From Candidatus Latescibacterota bacterium (GTDB lineage: Bacteria > Latescibacterota > UBA2968 > GCA-2709665), in the NCBI GenBank assembly GCA_030746455.1, contig JASLMQ010000630.1:1-5620 (forward strand): 5,620 nt of DNA, in the 5' to 3' direction. Below, piece by piece: positions 1 through 4,266 of this stretch; position 1 is the stretch's first letter; each line of letters starts with the position of its first letter. Under the pieces are notes generated by a model. The model was not told the DNA's origin and did no database searches. It worked only from the letters and a program-made list of their open reading frames with translations. The translations under genes and the position numbers were made by a program.

Positions 1-576
1 GAAAAGACCTGCGAGGCGAGGAAGCAATTGCGTAAGGTAGAGCGTGTAGATGGCACTGAGGATCGGGTTCTCTGGCATGGTCAATTCAAGAACAATGACC
101 TGACCACCGGGTACCACAACCCGGGCCATCTCTGAGAGGGCTCTGGCCTTCTGGGGTATGTTCCTGATCCCAAATGCGATTCCCGATACATCAAACGTAT
201 GATCCAGAAACGGGAGATCCGTAGCGTCGCCTAGATAGACTTCGGACCGGTTCCCTGCACTTGCCCTTCTCAAGCGCTCCTTGCCTCTATGGATCATCTC
301 AGACACGAAATCCACGCCCACGGCTCTCACCTCCGGGTGAACGTTCAGACAGCGAATCATCACGTCACAACTCCCGGCCGCCACATCCAGATACCGATAG
401 GTCTGGTAGAAGTCCATTTCCGCAACCATGGACTTCCGCCAGGCAACGTCTCTACGACCGCTTAGAAGTCGATTCAGGAAATCGTATGTTGGCGTTATCG
501 TAGAGAAGATGTCCTTCACCGCTTGAATGTACTGGGCGTTTCCAACCCCCTCCCCCATTGGGTCTCTGCCAGTCAT
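1..576 (-). CDS. ubiE/menG: UbiE/MenG-family quinone C-methyltransferase (C-terminus cut by window edge)
   Basis: This is an S-adenosylmethionine-dependent methyltransferase of the UbiE/MenG family, which C-methylates demethylmenaquinone (or the ubiquinone precursor) in respiratory quinone synthesis. The first 192 residues are present. The N-terminal family signature YDFLNRLLSGRRDVAW is at residues 31-46. The SAM-binding motif I is at about 63-71 (LDVAAGSCD), the acidic motif II residue is Asp89 in GVDF, and the stretch GDATDLPF is at 116-123. The block AFGIRNI is at 134-140, and the second family signature RVVVPGG is at 152-158, followed by VLEL. The ATG at 576 is preceded by AAGGA six bases upstream and by an in-frame TAA at 588..586, so the start is well fixed. 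The motif I end reads GSCD where GTGD is usual. The gene stands alone here, with 279 bases separating it from the upstream block. Menaquinone is more likely than ubiquinone for the suspected lineage, but the sequence does not decide this. Confidence 0.93.
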   Translation of the reverse strand, partial: MTGRDPMGEGVGNAQYIQAVKDIFSTITPTYDFLNRLLSGRRDVAWRKSMVAEMDFYQTYRYLDVAAGSCDVMIRCLNVHPEVRAVGVDFVSEMIHRGKERLRRASAGNRSEVYLGDATDLPFLDHTFDVSGIAFGIRNIPQKARALSEMARVVVPGGQVIVLELTMPENPILSAIYTLYLTQLLPRLAGLF

Positions 577-582
577 TAGGGT

Positions 583-587
583 TCCTT
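583..587 (-). promoter_or_regulatory. Ribosome binding site of the ubiE/menG gene
   Basis: AAGGA lies six bases before the ATG at 576. It overlaps the TAA stop (588..586) of a short upstream frame, so termination of that frame, if it is translated, would place ribosomes directly on this site. Confidence 0.7.
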
Positions 588-678
588 AAGTCGATCTCGT
601 TGTACTGAGTAGGAAGGGCTCCCAGAGGGGGTGGACGCGGAATGGGTTGCGAATCACGCACTCCTCATTCTCTTGCAT
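586..678 (-). CDS. Possible 30-codon upstream ORF before ubiE/menG
   Basis: A short frame starts at ATG 678 and stops at TAA 588..586. It encodes about 30 residues beginning MQENEECVIRNPF. A purine-rich AAGAGG lies four bases upstream of the ATG, which is a rather tight spacing. The frame is the same as that of ubiE/menG, and its stop sits in the downstream Shine-Dalgarno site. I recognise no protein family and see no run of a single amino acid that would suggest a classical attenuator. It may be a leader peptide or simply chance, and chance is the more likely reading. Confidence 0.2.
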   Translation of the reverse strand: MQENEECVIRNPFRVHPLWEPFLLSTTRST

Positions 679-791
679 AGCGCCTCTTTCCCCTTTTGTC
701 GCTTTGAGCGGGCAAAGATACGGCAATCCTGACATCTGAGCAAGGTTCCCCCTGTAGATGACACTGATGGAGGCTTCGGTCACCATATCGC

Positions 792-828
792 AGAAGCGGG
801 ACTAGCCAGGAAGGCTGGCGCCGCTTCT
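792..828. repeat. Strong hairpin downstream of the CHAP-like reading frame
   Basis: AGAAGCGG (792-799) and CCGCTTCT (821-828) are perfect 8-base complements. Inside them GCCAG (805-809) pairs with CTGGC (815-819) around a five-base loop, leaving an unequal internal bulge. The element lies about 28 bases beyond the minus-strand stop at 858..856, where a terminator would be expected. No run of T follows on the minus strand, so it is not a canonical intrinsic terminator. It could be a Rho-dependent end, an mRNA 3'-stabilising hairpin, or chance. Confidence 0.5.
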
Positions 829-855
829 CTTCTAGGACCAGGAGTTGTCTGGCCT

Positions 856-1380
856 TCAGGTCCAGGACAGCACGAACCTGTATATCCCTCCCAACCGCCT
901 TTCCCGCCTGAACACGCCGCCACCCTCTCGGCTGCCGGCGGGGTTGGTGTTGCCCTCGACCGTGTGCACGACCTGGTCGACCGGGCTGTGGTATTCGACG
1001 AATCCCACGTGGTTCACCCTCTCGATGTCCCCCACCTTCCCGTAGAGCAGGAACAGGGCACCGTCGGGGACCTCGCGGCCCAGGTGCACGTCCGTGGGTG
1101 ACACCCAGTATTCCGGTCCCTGCTGCTGAGCCCACGACCAGACCCGCGGCGTGTAGGCCGTCCTGGGGCATGGCACGGGCGGTGCACCCTCATACTCATC
1201 CCAGCCCCCGTGCCTGCGGATCCACGCCTACTGAATGCAACTGTACACCAGGGCCGCGCACCACGGATCCCCGGGTTGTCGTCCGACACTGCACAGGTAC
1301 CTGTCTACCTCCGGGCCGCTGTTGGATCCCGGGCCCCGGGCATCGGGAAGGGGGCCCGGTCGAGCGGCCAGCGCTGGACA
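856..1380 (-). pseudogene. CHAP-like cysteine peptidase/amidase domain, interrupted by TAG
   Basis: One minus-strand frame reads the core of a CHAP-like (NlpC/P60 superfamily) cell-wall amidase or endopeptidase. It begins at roughly NSGPEVDRYL (near 1323) and continues through GRQPGDPWCAA, where the probable nucleophile Cys is codon 1260..1258. It goes on through an aromatic-rich middle to RVNHVGFVEY, with the probable catalytic His at 1011..1009. VEGNTNP follows, with Glu at 957..955 and Asn at 951..949. The frame ends in GGGVFRR and a TGA at 858..856. A TAG at 1230..1228 lies in this same frame, ten codons after the Cys, and readable homologous-looking sequence resumes in phase behind it. 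There is no suitable start close upstream. The preceding lipoprotein frame points straight into it but is out of phase, as if one base were missing or two were extra. I call it a pseudogene. Assembly error or stop-codon readthrough would be the alternatives. The right-hand boundary is uncertain. Confidence 0.65.
1228..1230 (-). other. In-frame TAG within the CHAP-like domain
   Basis: Translation before it reads ALVYSCIQ and after it reads AWIRRHGGWDEYEG in the same phase, so a single base change (for example CAG to TAG) explains the break without another frameshift. The stops of the two intact genes whose ends are visible (1703-1705 and 4264-4266) are both TGA, so the window gives no evidence on how TAG is normally used here. 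Confidence 0.7.
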
Positions 1381-1706
1381 TCGCCGTATACTATCGTCTT
1401 GAACCCGGCTGTGTCCTCCTTGGCGCGTCTCAGATAGGCTTTGGACACGTGCGCTTCGGAGAGGGTCTCCCCCGCTGCCGTGACGTAGTCCACCGGAAGC
1501 CACTCCCGCTGGTAGGCATAGTCACCTGGACGCTGAACAGCTCCCGAGACCTTTACGACGGGACGCTCCTGGCACCCCACAACCAGACTCGCAAGCACCA
1601 GTGCCACAAACGGATGAAGCCCGGACCGTACGTCAGTGCGCCCCCTCGCCAACACCTGACCGGGGGCTGCCGGCCCGGGCTTGCCGCGCTCTGCACCCGT
1701 TCTCAT
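1305..1706 (-). CDS. Lipoprotein with SLBB-like domain, probably truncated by a frameshift
   Basis: The frame encodes up to 133 residues. A positively charged stretch followed by a hydrophobic run (HPFVALVLASLVVGC, residues 31-45) ends in a lipobox VVGC, so Cys45 is a likely lipid-modified residue and the protein would be membrane-anchored outside the cytoplasm. The next segment, VKVSGAVQRPGDY (51-63) followed by VDYVTAAGE (72-80) and AYLRRA (90-95), resembles the SLBB fold found in polysaccharide-export and capsule proteins. Its start ATG overlaps the stop of the preceding gene (ATGA, 1706..1703), which suggests translational coupling. Alternatively GTG 1655..1653 would give a more normal signal-peptide length. 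After about residue 120 the frame turns into Pro/Arg-rich sequence and stops at TAG, while the CHAP-like domain carries on in another frame. The original product may therefore have been one SLBB-CHAP lipoprotein. The SLBB call rests on a short pattern and is moderate. Confidence 0.6.
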   Translation of the reverse strand: MRTGAERGKPGPAAPGQVLARGRTDVRSGLHPFVALVLASLVVGCQERPVVKVSGAVQRPGDYAYQREWLPVDYVTAAGETLSEAHVSKAYLRRAKEDTAGFKTIVYGDVQRWPLDRAPFPMPGARDPTAARR

Positions 1707-2821
1707 TGGATTTCTCTGACCAGACGGAAACCGATGGTATCGAAGCCTTCAGATGGCTTTATGGGTTCACGGCAGGCCGATCTGAGCCAACTGGCGCCCT
1801 GGGAGTAGCAGCCACCACGGACAACACGGTATCCCGTCTGTGTGCCAGGACCTGTCGGGTCGGTCTTTGGGGAGGTCCGGTAGTAGCCCTCTGAATACCG
1901 ATCCTGCACCCATTCGGAGACGTTGCCATGCATATCATAGATACCCCAGGGATTTGGCTTCTTCCCTCCGACTTCCTGGCGCCTGCTAGGGCCCAGGTAG
2001 TGGGGTGGCACATACGTTGTGCTAATCAGGATTCCGCTGTTACCACCGGAGTTATTACCTGCACTTCCATTCGTAGTCTCGACGTATCTGCCCTCACTAA
2101 CATTGGTCGGGTCGTAGTACCAGGCGTAGCTCTGAAGTCGACGCTCAATATCCCCAAACGACCAGAGCGTCTCTGCGCCTGCCTGACACGCATACTCCCA
2201 CTCGGCTTCTGTTGGCAACCGATAGGATGCGGCCCCCGCAGAGGTATTCAGCTTGTCCAGGAATTCCTGGACATCCTCCCAGGACACATTCATCACCGGG
2301 CGATCCCCGTGATAGGGTCTCTGCTGCTGACTCATAACGGATTTCCACTGCCCTTCGGTCACCTCGTATATACCTATATAGTACGCACGGGTGAGCGTGA
2401 CTTTATGCGCGGGAAGCTCATCTTTGTAGTAGAGATCTTGCCAGAGCTGCCGAGACTTCAGGTTCAGCTTCTGGGTCTCGGTCGTCCCCATCAAGAAGGT
2501 CCCGGGCTCGATCCTCACAAGCTCTAGCGCCACGCCACCGGGCAGACCTACAGTGAGAGTCCTGGAGCCAGAACCCGATGGTACTTCCTTGCCGAAGAAG
2601 ACGGCAAACAACGGGAAATCGGAGAAATCGACCCGCCCGTTGGCATTGAGATCGTACTGGGACTCAGTGGACCCAAACGCCCTGGCAAAGGCAGAGAAAT
2701 CAGCGAAGTCCACTATCCCATTGCCGTCGAAATCGGCATCCTCGATGGTCTGAGCCCGGGATGACGTCGGGACCAGGGTCACGCCCAGGATGGCGATCGC
2801 CAAAAGGAAATGCCTCACCAT
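1703..2821 (-). CDS. Secreted SUMF1/PvdO-like domain protein with N-terminal EF-hand (dockerin-like) pair
   Basis: The product is 372 residues. Residues 1-23 form a signal peptide with a likely cleavage after SRA. Two calcium loops follow: D30-x-D32-x-N34 with D38 and D41, and D57-x-N59-x-N61 with D65 and D68, each with a DF ending as in dockerin or EF-hand pairs. A short Ser/Gly linker leads to a formylglycine-generating-enzyme-like domain at about 98-370. Its marks are GTFLMG, YEVTEGQW, PVMNVSWEDVQEF, YRLPTEAEWEYA, NPWGIYDMHGNVSEWV, YRVVRGGCY and GFRLV. The two copper-binding cysteines that define true sulfatase-activating enzymes are absent: the region after RVVRGG reads CYSQGASWL. It is therefore more likely a binding or structural member than a sulfatase activator. 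An Asn/Gly/Ser-rich insert sits at about 247-262. The start at 2821 is chosen because AGAGGA lies seven bases upstream and the signal peptide begins there. An in-frame upstream ATG at 2881 lacks these. Its stop overlaps the lipoprotein start. Confidence 0.9.
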   Translation of the reverse strand: MVRHFLLAIAILGVTLVPTSSRAQTIEDADFDGNGIVDFADFSAFARAFGSTESQYDLNANGRVDFSDFPLFAVFFGKEVPSGSGSRTLTVGLPGGVALELVRIEPGTFLMGTTETQKLNLKSRQLWQDLYYKDELPAHKVTLTRAYYIGIYEVTEGQWKSVMSQQQRPYHGDRPVMNVSWEDVQEFLDKLNTSAGAASYRLPTEAEWEYACQAGAETLWSFGDIERRLQSYAWYYDPTNVSEGRYVETTNGSAGNNSGGNSGILISTTYVPPHYLGPSRRQEVGGKKPNPWGIYDMHGNVSEWVQDRYSEGYYRTSPKTDPTGPGTQTGYRVVRGGCYSQGASWLRSACREPIKPSEGFDTIGFRLVREIQ

Positions 2822-2828
2822 AGTCTGT

Positions 2829-2834
2829 TCCTCT
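2829..2834 (-). promoter_or_regulatory. Ribosome binding site fixing the start at 2821
   Basis: AGAGGA on the minus strand lies seven bases before ATG 2821. It decides between this start, which begins directly with a signal peptide, and the in-frame ATG at 2881, which would add 20 Arg/Ala-rich residues. Confidence 0.7.
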
Positions 2835-2960
2835 CGTACACAAGCAAGAAGCCGCGCCCCGGCAGGCGCGACCGTCCGCAATACCTATAGAGTCATCAAC
2901 CAAGGGCGGCGCCCATCCTGGATCTCCCGGATAGGAGGTCCATCCGCGCCCTCATCAGAT

Positions 2961-2989
2961 AATTTACTTCCCCTACTCCTTCAAGTCAA
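2961..2989 (-). promoter_or_regulatory. Sigma-70-like promoter for the EF-hand/SUMF1-like gene
   Basis: On the minus strand TTGACT (2989..2984) is followed after exactly 17 bases by TAAATT (2966..2961). The -35 box matches consensus at five of six positions and the -10 at four of six. The predicted transcript would start near 2954, giving a leader of about 130 bases before the ATG at 2821. It lies in an AT-richer patch of a GC-rich intergenic region. Confidence 0.5.
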
Positions 2990-3025
2990 CTTTGCATCCA
3001 CGGCTCCCCGCGTCCTGAAGTTGAC
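2985..3025. repeat. Inverted repeat GTCAACTT / AAGTTGAC spanning both -35 boxes
   Basis: GTCAACTT (2985-2992) and AAGTTGAC (3018-3025) are perfect 8-base complements separated by 25 bases, with centres 33 bases apart, about three helical turns. Each arm contains five bases of a -35 box plus three flanking bases. Around the left arm CAAGTCAACTTTG is itself nearly palindromic. This could be an operator pair for a shared regulator. Part of the symmetry is expected simply because both boxes are TTGAC. Confidence 0.4.
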
Positions 3026-3049
3026 GCCACCGCCACCTGAGGTTATATT
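3021..3049 (+). promoter_or_regulatory. Sigma-70-like promoter for the amidohydrolase/heparinase-family operon
   Basis: TTGACG (3021-3026) and TATATT (3044-3049) are separated by exactly 17 bases, and each matches consensus at five of six positions. Transcription would begin near 3056, about 70 bases before the ATG at 3127. This is the best promoter-like sequence in the window. Confidence 0.6.
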
Positions 3050-3126
3050 CCCCCGCATCCCGTCGGCGACCCCCCGACCCCATCCGCCTGGCTCATACCA
3101 GTCCAATCGGGAGTGATCTCAGCAGA

Positions 3127-4266
3127 ATGCCCGAGTATGATCTGCTTATCTCCTCCGGACGGCTCTTCTGCGCCGCCACCGGCCTAGACGGCCCCGGCGG
3201 TGTGGCCGTTCTCGGCGGGCGCATCGTCGCCTCGGGTCCCGAGGTCCCGGGCGAGGCGTGCGAGACCCTCGAGTTCCCCGATGGCCTGGTCCTCCCGGGT
3301 CTCGTCGACCTGCACGCCCACCCCGGTCTCCAGGATTCGAAGTATGGCATCGACCCCGATACGCATCTACTCCCCCGGGGAACCACAACGGTCATGTCGC
3401 AGGGGGACGCCGGGGCCCTCAACTGGGGCCGTTACCACGAGGACGTCGTGCAGGGCTCGGACACGCGCGTCCTGATGGCCCTGAATCTCGCTGCTTCCGG
3501 CGAGACCGGGTCCTCCGGCTGTTTCGAAGACCTCGACAACGCCGATGTCGAGGCCTGTATCCGCGCAGTCGAGTCCCAAGGGAACGGGATCTGGGGGATC
3601 TCGCTGAACACCTCCCTCATCAGCTGCGGAGAGACCGATCCGGATGCCGTGTGGGATCGGGGCCTCGTCGTGGCCGACCGGACGGGTCTGCCCTTTCTCT
3701 TCGGAACACGCCGCGAGCCCGATCGCTCGCTCGACGCACAGCTTGCGGCCCTTCGGCCGGGGGACGTCGTCACCTACTGCTTCCACGGACGGCCCGAGGG
3801 GATCATCGAGGACGGCTATGTGCGGGATTGTGTCTGGGCCGCCCGTGAGCGGGGCGTGTTGTTCGACGTGGGGCACGGCATTGCCTCCTTCAGCTTCGAT
3901 GTCGCCGAGGCAGCGATCGCCGACGGATTCTACCCCGACACCATCTCCAGCGATTTCTACCGGCGACACCTTGGGGTCGCACCGGTCCACGACTTGCCTC
4001 GCACACTCTCCAAGCTGATCGCCGTGGGCATGCCCGAGGAAAAGGCCTTCGCCCGGTCCACCGCCAGGCCCGCAGAGATCCTTCGTCTGCAGGACGACAC
4101 CGGAAGCCTTGCTGCCGGGTCGTGCGCGGATCTGGCCGTCCTTGGATGGAGACCCGATGCCGCCCCGCTCTGCGACTCCCTCGGCGTCGAGCGCCCGGGC
4201 GGCTGCTGGGAGCCGGTTATGAGCGTTCGAGCCGGTAGCGTACTGAAGCCGGAGATTCCTACATGA
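3127..4266 (+). CDS. Amidohydrolase-superfamily enzyme (Atu3266/EF0837 deacetylase-like)
   Basis: The protein has 379 residues, a normal length for the family, and no signal peptide, so it is probably cytoplasmic. The N-terminal beta-sandwich strand (YDLLISSGRLF) leads to the metal motif GLVDLHAHP with His63 and His65. Further family blocks are RGTTTVMSQGDAGALN (84-99), RPGDVVTYCFHG (210-221), GVLFDVGHGIASFSFD (243-258), PDTISSDFY with Asp276, SKLIAVGM (295-302) and the C-terminal GSLAAGSCADLAVLG. Known relatives hydrolyse acetylated hydroxy acids, amides or cyclic ureides using a metal pair. The usual bridging Lys (GIKVR in relatives) appears here as GISLN at about 157-161. The usual beta-strand-5 His falls in LFGTRRE, and the next expected His is Tyr217, with His220 nearby. 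The exact reaction is therefore unknown. The ATG has only a weak, distant GGGAG upstream. The stop overlaps the next start (ATGA), indicating a coupled operon, probably transcribed from the promoter near 3021. The superfamily call is firm and the substrate is open. Confidence 0.88.
   Translation: MPEYDLLISSGRLFCAATGLDGPGGVAVLGGRIVASGPEVPGEACETLEFPDGLVLPGLVDLHAHPGLQDSKYGIDPDTHLLPRGTTTVMSQGDAGALNWGRYHEDVVQGSDTRVLMALNLAASGETGSSGCFEDLDNADVEACIRAVESQGNGIWGISLNTSLISCGETDPDAVWDRGLVVADRTGLPFLFGTRREPDRSLDAQLAALRPGDVVTYCFHGRPEGIIEDGYVRDCVWAARERGVLFDVGHGIASFSFDVAEAAIADGFYPDTISSDFYRRHLGVAPVHDLPRTLSKLIAVGMPEEKAFARSTARPAEILRLQDDTGSLAAGSCADLAVLGWRPDAAPLCDSLGVERPGGCWEPVMSVRAGSVLKPEIPT
4251..4254 (+). promoter_or_regulatory. 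Ribosome binding site of the heparinase-family gene
   Basis: GGAG lies eight bases before ATG 4263, inside the end of the amidohydrolase gene. Together with the ATGA overlap it supports this start over later in-frame ATG codons. Confidence 0.6.

Larger units (their letters stand above)
577..855. other. Intergenic stretch between the CHAP-like remnant and ubiE/menG
   Basis: I see no convincing protein or RNA gene here apart from the possible 30-codon frame. A weak minus-strand promoter candidate is TTGCTC (743..738) and TATCTT (720..715) with a 17-base spacer. The -35 box matches consensus at three of six positions and the -10 box at four of six, so it is only suggestive. A hairpin lies near the right end. 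Confidence 0.4.
2822..3126. other. Divergent intergenic region with back-to-back promoters
   Basis: This stretch separates the minus-strand secreted-protein gene from the plus-strand amidohydrolase gene. It holds one promoter candidate per direction and an inverted repeat joining their -35 boxes. No protein-coding frame here looks real: the readable frames are Pro/Arg/Ser-rich and match nothing I know. Confidence 0.7.

Noticed and set aside
601..790. Small RNA or tRNA in the gap before ubiE/menG
   Set aside because: I could not form a cloverleaf or find a T-loop motif, and no promoter and terminator pair encloses a clear transcript.
1228..1230. TAG as a sense codon (pyrrolysine or reassigned stop)
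   Set aside because: There is a single instance, in a gene that also carries a frameshift. No downstream structure or matching tRNA is visible, so pseudogene decay or error is simpler.
1320..1370. Programmed -1 frameshifting as the explanation for the SLBB-to-CHAP phase change
   Set aside because: The direction would fit, but I find no X-XXY-YYZ slippery heptamer in the right phase, and a TAG further on would still interrupt the product.
1098..1808. Plus-strand open frame of 236 codons
   Set aside because: It crosses the lipoprotein, its overlap with the SUMF1-like gene and the CHAP-like domain on the opposite strand, and its translation has no domain-like pattern.
1703..2821. True sulfatase-activating formylglycine-generating enzyme
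   Set aside because: The paired active-site cysteines are not at the expected place after the RVVRGG block, and no sulfatase gene is present in the window.
2958..2963. GATAAT as a plus-strand -10 box
   Set aside because: No acceptable -35 box lies 16-18 bases upstream, and the TTGACG/TATATT pair further right is far better.
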